Assembly (NCBI RefSeq): GCF_029639405.1
Contig: NZ_CP121274.1
Location: forward strand, 186,001-250,000
Direction: 5' to 3'
From: Microbacterium proteolyticum
GTDB taxonomy: Bacteria; Actinomycetota; Actinomycetes; Actinomycetales; Microbacteriaceae
Length of the DNA stretch: 64,000 nt
Numbering within the stretch: the stretch's first letter is position 1; each line of letters begins with the position of its first letter. The notes under the pieces were generated by a model. It did not search any database. It saw nothing but the letters and a program-made list of their open reading frames with translations, and was not told the DNA's origin. Shown one piece after another: positions 26,184-34,042 of this stretch. Position numbers and translations under genes: made by a program.

Positions 26184-28060
26184 CGGTGCGCGTACCCCCT
26201 CATCGGCTCCGCCGAGTCCTCCACCCCCGCGAGCTCCAGCCCGAAGTGCACGGGGAAGACGGGGTCACCGGTGTCCGACGGTACATCCTCGCGCGACGCG
26301 CGGACGGCATCCATCGACCGGGGGATCTCGATCGGCAGGCGCCCCTGCGGCGCGACGCGCCCGGTCAGGGCGTCGAGGACCGCGCGCGCCGAACTGCCGT
26401 AGTCCGCCACGATCGCCGCCGCGTGTCCGACGAACGGGGTGAGGATCGCCGGGCGGTCGAGGTTCACCACGAGCACGAGCGGGCAGGATGCCGCGATCTG
26501 CTGCAGCCGGTACACGAGGCCCGGCGCGAACTCGAGGGAGCCCTGGTGGAACCACGCCTCGAGGAACAGGTCGTCGCGCGGATCGAAGGGCGCGCCGATG
26601 CGGACGAGCGCGAGATCGGCCTCGGCGGGGTCGGACACCACGCGCCCGAGTTCCGCGACGTCGTCGGCGCGGAAGCCCTCGACGTACACGGCGCCGGTGG
26701 GACGCAGCGGCAGCACGTCGCCCTCGTTCACCAGCACCGTGAGCGAGCGCGCCTGGGCCCGCTCCCCCAGCTCACGGAACTCGGCGTTGCCGACGATCCG
26801 CTCGGCCGCGTCGACGTCGACGTACGGGTCGTCGAACAGGCCCAGGGCGAACTTCACCCGCAGGAGACGCCGCGCGGACCGGTCGATGCGCTCCTCGGAC
26901 ACGCGGCCTGCCCGGACGAGGTCCACGAGCATCTCGACGCATTCCTCGCCGCCGAACTGGTCGGCGCCGGCATCCAGGATCTTCTCCATGCGCTCGCTCG
27001 CCGTGAGCTCCTCCACGCCCCACGCGCGGGCGGGGAGCACCTGATCGCCGACGTGGTTGTCGTTGACCAGCTCCCAGTCGGTCACGACGACCCCGTCGTA
27101 GCCGAGCTCCTCGCGCAGCAGACCCGTGATGATCTGGCGGTTGTAGCCGAAGCCGACCTCTTCGATCGGCTGACCGTCGACCTCGAGACCGACCGGCATG
27201 CCGTAGTACGGCATCATCCCCGCGGTGCCGCGCCGGATCGCCTCCCGGAAGGGCTCGAGGTGGTAGTCGAACATCCCGCCGGGGTAGACCTGCTCGCGAC
27301 CGTACGGGAAGTGCGCGTCCTCGCCGCCCTGCTGCGGCCCGCCGCCCGGGAAGTGCTTCGTCGTGCACGCGACGCTGTCGGGCCCGAGCTCCTCGCCCTG
27401 GAACCCGCGGAGGTACGCGGCGGTGAACTCCGCGACGCGCGCGGCATCCTGTCCGAGGGTCTGCGCCTGACGGCCCCACCGCGGCTCGGTGGCGAGGTCG
27501 ATCTGCGGGTGCAGGGCGGCGCGGATGCCGACGGCGACGTACTCGCGCCGCGCGACGTCGGCGAACTCGCGCACGGTCTCGACGTCGTCGAGGGCCGCGA
27601 GCCCGAGACCCTCGGGCCACTGCGAGAACGGGCCCGCCGCGAACCCCACGCCGGTGTTCTCCACGAACGCGTGGCGCGGATCGGTGCTGATCGTGACGGG
27701 GATGCCGTGCGGCGTCGTCTCGGCCAGCGCCTGGAGCGCGTTGTTCCAGGTCGCCGCCTGCCGGGCCGTGCGGATCGCGTGCACGTTGTAGTGCGTCATG
27801 TTCTTGCCGACGACGACGGCGGTCGTCGGCGACTTCGAGATCCGGCCGGGGGCCTCGAGCAGCTCGCCGTCCTGGCCCACCTCGATGACCGTCTGGAACA
27901 TCAGGCCGCACTTCTCCTCGAGGCTGAGCCGCCCGAGCAGATCCTCGGTGCGCTCCTCGGTGCTGCGGCGCGGGTCTTCGTACGGGTCCATCACGCCGTT
28001 GCCGTTGAGGTCGCGGAAACGGGTGCCGTCGGGCGCGGTGAGGAATCGGGGGGAGGTCAT
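26180..28060 (-). CDS. Glycoside hydrolase family 3 beta-glucosidase-like enzyme
   Basis: 626 aa, no signal peptide, so cytosolic. It begins with a short DLNGNGVMDPYEDP segment resembling a calcium-binding loop. The GH3 catalytic domain follows with the KHFPGGG motif and the nucleophile Asp in GVVVTDWELV. A second alpha/beta domain supplies the acid/base. It should hydrolyse oligosaccharides delivered by the ABC importer encoded upstream. The ATG at 28060 has AAAGGA before it; the longer open frame upstream belongs to the permease. Linkage specificity is unknown. Confidence 0.88.
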   Translation of the reverse strand: MTSPRFLTAPDGTRFRDLNGNGVMDPYEDPRRSTEERTEDLLGRLSLEEKCGLMFQTVIEVGQDGELLEAPGRISKSPTTAVVVGKNMTHYNVHAIRTARQAATWNNALQALAETTPHGIPVTISTDPRHAFVENTGVGFAAGPFSQWPEGLGLAALDDVETVREFADVARREYVAVGIRAALHPQIDLATEPRWGRQAQTLGQDAARVAEFTAAYLRGFQGEELGPDSVACTTKHFPGGGPQQGGEDAHFPYGREQVYPGGMFDYHLEPFREAIRRGTAGMMPYYGMPVGLEVDGQPIEEVGFGYNRQIITGLLREELGYDGVVVTDWELVNDNHVGDQVLPARAWGVEELTASERMEKILDAGADQFGGEECVEMLVDLVRAGRVSEERIDRSARRLLRVKFALGLFDDPYVDVDAAERIVGNAEFRELGERAQARSLTVLVNEGDVLPLRPTGAVYVEGFRADDVAELGRVVSDPAEADLALVRIGAPFDPRDDLFLEAWFHQGSLEFAPGLVYRLQQIAASCPLVLVVNLDRPAILTPFVGHAAAIVADYGSSARAVLDALTGRVAPQGRLPIEIPRSMDAVRASREDVPSDTGDPVFPVHFGLELAGVEDSAEPMRGYAHR

Positions 28061-28083
28061 GGGAGTCCTTTCGAGGGCTCGGG

Positions 28084-28983
28084 TCACTTCAAGCCGGTCG
28101 AGGCGATGCCCTGGATGAAGTAGCGCTGCAGGAAGACGAACAGCAGGATGATCGGCGCGATCACCAGCACCGAACCCGCGAGCAGCAGACCGTAATCGGT
28201 GGCGTTCTGTCCGGTGGAGTACAGCGACAGCGCGACGGGGAGGGTGTACTTCCCCTCGGTCTGCGCCGCCACCAGCGGCCACAGGAAGTTGTTCCACGAC
28301 GCCAGGAACGTCAGGATGCCGAGGGTCGCCAGCGGCGGCCCGCACAGGGGCATCACGATGCGGGCGAAGATCCGCAGCTCCCCCGCCCCGTCGATGCGCG
28401 CGGCCTCGAGCAGCGGATCGGGGATGCCGAGCATGAACTGCCGCATGAGGAACACGCCCAGCGGCGTCGTGACGAACGGCAGGATCAGCGCCGCGTAGGT
28501 GTCGACGAGACCGAGCGAGGACACCATCACGAACAGGGGCACGAAAGTGACCACACCGGGGACCATGAGCGTCACCATCACCACGACGAACAGGGCCTTC
28601 TTGCCGGGGAAGTCCATCTTCGCCAGCGCGTACCCCACCATCGAGCAGAACACGAGGTTGCCGACCACGGTGACCAGGGCCACGAACAGGCTGTTGCCGA
28701 AGAACTGGCCGAAGTTCAGCTGCCCGAACCACGCGGCGAAGTTCTCCCACGTGAACTGCTCGGGCCACCACGTCGGCGGCCGCTGCAGGATCTCGCGCTG
28801 GGTCTTCACCGAGCCCAGCAGCATCCAGGCGAAGGGCAGCATCCACACCAGCAGCCCGACGACGAGCACGGTGAGGGTGAGGGCGCGGCCCGGGGTCATC
28901 CGGTTCTCGACACGACGGCGCCGGCGCGGAGCGGGCGGCGTCTCGGCGGCGGCTACGGGGGCCGCGGGGGCGGTGATCGTCAT
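28084..28983 (-). CDS. Carbohydrate ABC transporter permease (MalG type)
   Basis: 299 aa. Six membrane helices and the MalG-type EAA loop EAARIDGAGELRIFARIVMPL. The C-terminal IQGIASTGLK is typical of the CUT1 family. It pairs with the permease at 28995-29942. No ATPase gene is present in the operon, which is usual in actinobacteria where a shared MsiK-type ATPase serves several CUT1 importers. Confidence 0.93.
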   Translation of the reverse strand: MTITAPAAPVAAAETPPAPRRRRRVENRMTPGRALTLTVLVVGLLVWMLPFAWMLLGSVKTQREILQRPPTWWPEQFTWENFAAWFGQLNFGQFFGNSLFVALVTVVGNLVFCSMVGYALAKMDFPGKKALFVVVMVTLMVPGVVTFVPLFVMVSSLGLVDTYAALILPFVTTPLGVFLMRQFMLGIPDPLLEAARIDGAGELRIFARIVMPLCGPPLATLGILTFLASWNNFLWPLVAAQTEGKYTLPVALSLYSTGQNATDYGLLLAGSVLVIAPIILLFVFLQRYFIQGIASTGLK

Positions 28984-28994
28984 GGCATCCTCCC

Positions 28995-29942
28995 TCAATC
29001 CTTCGAGCGCAGCAGACGGAACTGCAGCAGGCTGAGCAGCGCGATCGCCAGGAACAGCAGGTAGCTGGCGGCGGATGCCGTGCCGTACTGCCCGAAGCCG
29101 AACTGCTTGAACGTGTAATAGGCCACCGAGAGGGTGGAATTGAGCGGGCCGCCCTGAGTCATGACGAAGGCCTCCTCGAAGAACTGCAGGAACCCGACCG
29201 AGATGAGCACGGCCCCCAGCAGCAGCGTCGGACGCAGCAGCGGGAGGGTGACCGAGGTCAGACGCCGCCACGACGACGCGCCGTCCATGAGGGCGGCCTC
29301 CTTGACGTCGGTGGGGATCGCCTGGAGCCCCGCGAGGAAGATCACCATGAGCGTTCCGACGTTGCGCCACACCGCCATCGCGATGAGCGACGGAAGCGCG
29401 GTGCGGGTGTCATTGAGCCAATCGGGACCCTGGATGCCGATGATCGCGAGCGCCGAGTTCAACAGCCCCTCGGGCTGCAGGATGTAGCGCCACACGACCG
29501 CCACCGCGACGATGCTCGTCACGACGGGGGCGTAGAAGCCCACGCGCAGGACCGACACGATGCGTCCGCCGCTGGAGTTCAGCGCCAGCGCGAGCGCGAG
29601 GGCGACGGCCATGGTCACCGGGATGCCGACGATCACGAACGTCGCGGTCACGCCCAGCGAGGTGAGGAACACCGGATCGCCCAGCACCGCGAGGTACTGG
29701 TCGAGCCCGACGAAGTTCACCGCGAACGGGGAGCGGATGTCGCGCGACCGGAAGTCGGTGAACGACATCGCGAAGGAGCCCACGATCGGCACGACCATGA
29801 ACACCGCGAAGACCGCGACGAACGGCAGGGCGAAACCCCAGGCGACCCATCCCTGGCGCCGACGGCGGCTCGATGCCCCGCCGGCGCGGGCGCGACCGGG
29901 GGCCGGAACCCGTCCGGTCGCGCCCACGACTGCGTGCGTCAT
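28995..29942 (-). CDS. Carbohydrate ABC transporter permease (MalF type)
   Basis: 315 aa. A polar Arg-rich N-terminus is followed by six helices and the EAA loop EAALMDGASSWRRLTSVTLPLL. Short spacing to both neighbours (4 and 11 bases) shows a common transcript. It starts at an ATG just past the stop of the binding-protein gene. Together with the MalG-type subunit it forms the channel for the sugar carried by the binding protein. Confidence 0.93.
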   Translation of the reverse strand: MTHAVVGATGRVPAPGRARAGGASSRRRRQGWVAWGFALPFVAVFAVFMVVPIVGSFAMSFTDFRSRDIRSPFAVNFVGLDQYLAVLGDPVFLTSLGVTATFVIVGIPVTMAVALALALALNSSGGRIVSVLRVGFYAPVVTSIVAVAVVWRYILQPEGLLNSALAIIGIQGPDWLNDTRTALPSLIAMAVWRNVGTLMVIFLAGLQAIPTDVKEAALMDGASSWRRLTSVTLPLLRPTLLLGAVLISVGFLQFFEEAFVMTQGGPLNSTLSVAYYTFKQFGFGQYGTASAASYLLFLAIALLSLLQFRLLRSKD

Positions 29943-29946
29943 GATC

Positions 29947-31209
29947 TCAGCCCAGGCCCAGCTGGTCGGCGGTGGCCTGGAGTTCCTTGAGACCGTCGGC
30001 CGGGCTCTGCTGCCCGAGGCGGATCTTCTCCAGCATCGCGTCACCGGCGGCGGCGACCTGCACCCACGTGGTCGTGGCCGGAACCGACTTGGCGGTCTCC
30101 AGCTGCGTGCCGAAGGCCGCGAGGGTCTTCGACGAGGCCAGGGCGTCGGACTTCCAGGCATCCTGCACCGAGGGCAGGTCGCCGGTCGCCTCGTACCAGG
30201 CGGCCTGGGTGTCGGGCTGGGTCAGCCACTGCACGAGCTTCCACGCGCTGGCGGCGTTGTCGGAGGTGTCGAACACCGCGAGGTTCGCCCCGCCGCTGAA
30301 CGACGTGGACGACTCCTTCGTCGGCAGCACCGCGGTGGCGAATTTGTCGCTGAAGCCCGCGCCGCCGAGCTCCTCGAGCTGTCCGATGAGGAACGGGCCG
30401 TCGATCAGCATGGGCGTCGCGCCCGAGACGAAGTCCGCCTCCTGCGCTCCGGCCGAGCGATCGGCGGCGGGGTTGGCGATGCCGTCGGTGTAGAAGCTCT
30501 GGTAGTACTCGAGCGCCTCGACGGTCTCGGGGGTGTCGAGGGTCCACTCCGAGCCGTTCTCGAGCTCCGCACCGTTGGACCACGGCATCCACAGGTTGCC
30601 CTGGAAGGAGTCGTTGCCCGCCGGCAGGCGCATGCCGTACTGGGCGCCGCCCTTGGCCTGCATGTCGGCGGCCATCTGCTTCAGCTCGTCCCACGTGGTG
30701 GGCGCCTGGTTCCAGCCCGCCTGCGCGGCGATGTCGGTGCGGTAGTAGAGCACGCGAGTGTCGACGTACCACGGCACGCCGGTCGCGCGGTCGCCGATCA
30801 TCGTCGAGTCGAGGGCGCCGGGGAAGATGCCGTCGGTGGAGAGGTCGGTGGGAACCGTCTGCAGCGCGTCGCCGAAGTCGGCCATCCAGGTGGAGCCGAC
30901 CATCGCGAGGTCGGGGGTGTTGCCGCCGGCGATCGCGGTCTGGAACTTGCTGTACGCCGCATCCCACGGCACGGGGGTGACCTCGACGGTGACGCCCGGG
31001 TTGGCCTCTTCGAACTGCTTCACGAAGGCCGGCAGCGCCTCGCCCTCGGCACCCATCGCCCACATCGTGAGCGTGCCCTCGGCCTTGGCGTCGCCGATCG
31101 TCGAGGCCTCGGCGACACCGGGGCCGGAATCGGAGGTGCGTCCGCACCCGGTCAGCGCGATCGCGGCCGCCGCGACAACGGCGACGGCGCCCCATCGGGT
31201 CATTCTCAT
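29947..31209 (-). CDS. Extracellular sugar-binding lipoprotein (CUT1)
   Basis: 420 aa. Signal sequence with lipobox LTGC at about residues 19-22. The mature protein has the SBP_bac_1 fold, with TLTMWAMGAEGEALPAFVKQ at its start and GVPWYVDTRVLYYRTD in the middle. GAGGAGG lies six bases before the ATG at 31209. It is the first gene of the sugar operon. In-frame sequence upstream would interrupt the promoter and was rejected. The ligand is probably an oligosaccharide; the two glycosidases in the locus favour a glucan fragment. Confidence 0.9.
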   Translation of the reverse strand: MRMTRWGAVAVVAAAAIALTGCGRTSDSGPGVAEASTIGDAKAEGTLTMWAMGAEGEALPAFVKQFEEANPGVTVEVTPVPWDAAYSKFQTAIAGGNTPDLAMVGSTWMADFGDALQTVPTDLSTDGIFPGALDSTMIGDRATGVPWYVDTRVLYYRTDIAAQAGWNQAPTTWDELKQMAADMQAKGGAQYGMRLPAGNDSFQGNLWMPWSNGAELENGSEWTLDTPETVEALEYYQSFYTDGIANPAADRSAGAQEADFVSGATPMLIDGPFLIGQLEELGGAGFSDKFATAVLPTKESSTSFSGGANLAVFDTSDNAASAWKLVQWLTQPDTQAAWYEATGDLPSVQDAWKSDALASSKTLAAFGTQLETAKSVPATTTWVQVAAAGDAMLEKIRLGQQSPADGLKELQATADQLGLG

Positions 31210-31256
31210 CGTGTTCCTCCTCGAACGGGCGCCCGTCGTCGGACGCGGTGTCGCGG

Positions 31257-31288
31257 CTAGTTTAAGCGCATAACTAGCGCCGGGGCAA
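31257..31288 (-). promoter_or_regulatory. Sugar-operon promoter with LacI-type operator
   Basis: On the minus strand TTGCCC (31283-31288) and TAAACT (31259-31264) are 18 bases apart. An inverted repeat CTAGTT-N9-AACTAG (31257-31277), with GCGC inside the spacer, covers the -10 and most of the spacer. This is where a LacI repressor would act. It starts 48 bases upstream of the binding-protein start. Confidence 0.75.
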
Positions 31289-31310
31289 CCCACCCTTCTC
31301 CTGCCCAGAC

Positions 31311-31499
31311 CACACGATCCGGTCGAACGCACCCGCTACGGTCGCCCGATTCGTGTGCGCTCGGCCGGATCGTGTGCGCTCGGCTCGATCGTGTGCGCTC
31401 GGTCCGATCGTGTGCGCTCGGCCAGATCACACGATCCGGTCGAACGCACCCGCTGTGGACGCCCGGACCGTGTGCGCTCGGCCGGATCGTGTGCGCTCG
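31311..31499. repeat. Palindrome family A (CACACG subtype), expanded cluster
   Basis: Two copies of CACACGATCCGGTCGAACGC begin at 31311 and 31428. Six copies of GTGTGCGCTCG lie at 31353, 31372, 31391, 31410, 31470 and 31489, mostly in a strict 19-base period. The first palindrome pairs 31311-31332 with 31353-31376. Compared with the copies around gene 1201-2184, CCCACG has become CACACG. No gene is present between the sugar operon and TetR. Confidence 0.88.
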
Positions 31500-31531
31500 G
31501 CGACGAGCACGGGACGCCGGGATGCCGGGAC

Positions 31532-32137
31532 TCAGGCAGGCGGCCGGAGATACCCCCGTACGAACTCGGCGAAGTGCGCGGGCATGTCGACCGAGTCGTC
31601 GAGGAGCCACTGCTGCTGCAGCCCGTCCATGACGGCGCTGAGGAGACGGGCGGCGCGGTCGGGGTCGATGTCGGGCCGCACCTCCCCCGCAGCCTGCCCC
31701 GCGCGCAGCAGTTCGGCGGCGCGTCGGGCACTGTCGCGGTAGCGGGAGGCGAACGCGGCGTGCGAGGGATGATCGGGATCGCTCGCCTCGGCGACGACCA
31801 CGGTGTAGAGCGCGGTGAGGCCGCGGGCGGTGGCGTTGTGGGCGACCACCTTGCCCATCTGCTCGACGAGGGTGTGCTCCGCGGGGTCGCCGGCCGCGGC
31901 CCGGACGCGCTCGTCGCGCTGGCGCAGCACCTCGGCGAACAGTTCCTCCTTCGTCGCGAAGTGGTGCAGGAGCCCGGCGGGGGTCAGCCCGACGCGCTTG
32001 GCGACCTCGCGCAGCGATCCGCTCGTCACCCCTGACCGCGCGAAGACGACCATGGCCTCGTCGACGATCCGCTGGCGGCGCTGGAGCCCCTTCGGGTAGC
32101 TCCCCCGCGGGGCGCGCGGCATCCCCTCGTCCGTCAT
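31532..32137 (-). CDS. TetR-family transcriptional regulator
   Basis: 201 aa. The N-terminal helix-turn-helix is SGSLREVAKRVGLTPAGLLHHFATKEELF, followed by an all-helical ligand domain with a TetR_C_6-like HAAFASRYRDSARRA. GGGAGGAG precedes the ATG at 32137. It is 66 bases downstream of the secreted glycosidase gene on the same strand and may regulate it or the sugar importer. Its ligand is unknown. Confidence 0.88.
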   Translation of the reverse strand: MTDEGMPRAPRGSYPKGLQRRQRIVDEAMVVFARSGVTSGSLREVAKRVGLTPAGLLHHFATKEELFAEVLRQRDERVRAAAGDPAEHTLVEQMGKVVAHNATARGLTALYTVVVAEASDPDHPSHAAFASRYRDSARRAAELLRAGQAAGEVRPDIDPDRAARLLSAVMDGLQQQWLLDDSVDMPAHFAEFVRGYLRPPA

Positions 32138-32203
32138 CCGTCTCCTCCCGCACGCACCGATGCCCGGTCCCGTGAGGGTACCGGGCATCGGTCGGGCGGT
32201 CGG

Positions 32204-33802
32204 TCAGTGGCGGCGCGTGCCCCAGGACGAGCCGAACACCTGCTGCTCCATGGCGGGACGCAACCGCTGCTCGAGCTCGTCGTCGACGAAGTAGTCCTTG
32301 AGGGTGTCGCCGGTGAGGGCGTTGCCGATCGCGGCCATGATCATCGACTGATCCAGCGACAGGTACCGCTTCGCGATCGTGTCGCTCTCGACCGCGACGG
32401 CGTCGTAGAAGCCGCCGGGGCCGTACGCGCCGAGCTTCTTCTCGATACCGCGGAGGTTCTTGAGCACGCCCGGACGGTCGTACGGGAGGGCCAGGAAGGC
32501 CGCGTGCGGCGTCACCACGCCGTCGCCGAAGGTCGGGTCGGGGTTGGTTCCGGTGGTGCAGCCGGGGCGGTCGATGTCGACGTCGGTCTTCTCGGCATCC
32601 GAGGTGTACCCGTCCGAGCGGATGCCGGCGATGTCGACGCCGTACTCGCTGTAGCCGCCGAACGGGTTGCTGGCGGGCGAGAAGCCCCAGTAGCCGTAGC
32701 CGGCCTCATCGAGGCCGTGCCGCTTCTGGACCGCGACCGTGATCGGGTGGTTCAGCGCCCACGAGCGCGGCCCCCACTCGGTCTCGGGCACGAGGAGGTC
32801 GGGCATGAGCGACTCGAACATGCTGCCGCCCCAGCTGGGCACGAACGACATGCCGTCGTAGGAATAGACGCCCTCGTACACGTCGACGCCGTCGTAGTTG
32901 CGGGTCTGCCCCGTCGGCAGCTGCTCCTGCCACGCCCAGTCGCACCCGGCCGGCATCGTGCGGTGCGTGCCGTAGAGGGCCGTCGCCGGGATGCCGCCCT
33001 GCGCGATGCCGAGATACGTCGCGATGCGGCTCTCGCTCACCGTGGTGTCGTAGTGGTGGCAGGTGTAGAACGCCTCCGCGCCGCTGCCGTTGTACATCGG
33101 AGCCTCGACCGTGCAGCCGTCGCCTGGGGGCTGCTCCCAGAATCCACCGCGGTTGGTGCCCGCCGGGAGCCCCGGCGCCCCGGCCGGGTCGAAGAACGCC
33201 GAGAAGTCCATCGACTCGTACAGCGCGTCGGCGCGGTCGGCGAGCGTCGGCTCGGCCTCGCGGACGATGCGGAGCGCCGCGGCGAGCCACCCGTTGTCCA
33301 CGGTGCTGAGGAACGGGTGGATGACCTCGCCCGAGGTCGGGAAGATCTCCAGCTTCGCGCCGGTGTCGGGGGCGTACCAGTTGTAGTACATGCCGCTGCC
33401 GTCGTTGCGCTCCATGCGCTCGAGGGTCGAGACGGTGGCGGTGAGACGTTCGCGCGCCTCGTCGGCGCCGATGATGCCGAGGTCTCGCGCGGTCACGGTC
33501 GACCACAGGTAACCGCCGATGTTCGTCGGTGAGGTGTAGCCCGAGGCCGTGGCGGCATCCAGGTCTCCCCCGATGTTGTCGTCGGGGAGTCCGGTGTCGG
33601 CGTGCGCCATGGCGGCCATCGACGTCCAGGTGTCCTGGGCGTAGCGCAGCAGCTCGCGGGCGCCGGGTCCGGTTCCCGCACCGATCGGTGCTCCGGCGTG
33701 CGGGGGCGGCCCCGGCGGGGCGGCGGTCGCGGGGGCGGCGGCGAACAGACCGCCCACGACGAGACTCGCGATCGCGGTGGATGCCAAGCGGGTGTGCTTC
33801 AT
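32204..33802 (-). CDS. Secreted glucoamylase-family (PF10091-like) hydrolase
   Basis: 532 aa. A Sec signal peptide (residues 1-28, ending PATAA) is followed by an (alpha/alpha)6-type domain. The signature SWGGSMFESLMPDLLV near residue 325 and the preceding YDGMSF are diagnostic of the glucoamylase/cyclic beta-1,2-glucanase-like family. Members include endo-beta-1,2-glucanases of family GH144 as well as uncharacterised enzymes, so 'glucoamylase' need not mean starch. Extracellular location, with a lipoprotein-dependent sugar importer and a cytosolic GH3 enzyme close by, suggests one glucan-use pathway. The ATG at 33802 has GAGGAGAG upstream. Confidence 0.82.
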   Translation of the reverse strand: MKHTRLASTAIASLVVGGLFAAAPATAAPPGPPPHAGAPIGAGTGPGARELLRYAQDTWTSMAAMAHADTGLPDDNIGGDLDAATASGYTSPTNIGGYLWSTVTARDLGIIGADEARERLTATVSTLERMERNDGSGMYYNWYAPDTGAKLEIFPTSGEVIHPFLSTVDNGWLAAALRIVREAEPTLADRADALYESMDFSAFFDPAGAPGLPAGTNRGGFWEQPPGDGCTVEAPMYNGSGAEAFYTCHHYDTTVSESRIATYLGIAQGGIPATALYGTHRTMPAGCDWAWQEQLPTGQTRNYDGVDVYEGVYSYDGMSFVPSWGGSMFESLMPDLLVPETEWGPRSWALNHPITVAVQKRHGLDEAGYGYWGFSPASNPFGGYSEYGVDIAGIRSDGYTSDAEKTDVDIDRPGCTTGTNPDPTFGDGVVTPHAAFLALPYDRPGVLKNLRGIEKKLGAYGPGGFYDAVAVESDTIAKRYLSLDQSMIMAAIGNALTGDTLKDYFVDDELEQRLRPAMEQQVFGSSWGTRRH

Positions 33803-33940
33803 GACGGGCTCTCCTCATCGAAAGCGCTCCGGGGGGACGGAGCTCGGTGCCCAAAACCTTACATGTGTGCGGTTTTTTCGCAACCCTCCGCCCCGCGCCG
33901 CCCCGTCCGCCCCGCGCCGCGCCACCCCGCGCCGCCCCGC

Positions 33941-34014
33941 GAGCGCACACGTTCCAGCCGAGCGCACACGAACGGGACGCCCGGAACGTGTGCGCTCGAC
34001 CCGAACGTGTGCTC
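33941..34014. repeat. Palindrome family A (CACACG subtype), solitary copy
   Basis: Arms 33941-33970 and 33987-34014 flank a 16-nt loop; they match with a two-base offset and a few mismatches. The sequence GAGCGCACACG is shared with the 31.3 kb cluster. Just upstream (33891-33938) are five CCCC runs, a composition also seen next to copy 1 at 1099. Confidence 0.85.
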
Positions 34015-34042
34015 TGGGCGCCACGCCGTGGAGACGCGGCCG

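Noticed and set aside
31311..31499. CRISPR-like array
   Set aside because: Units are 19 bases with no unique spacers, arms are palindromic, and no cas gene is near.
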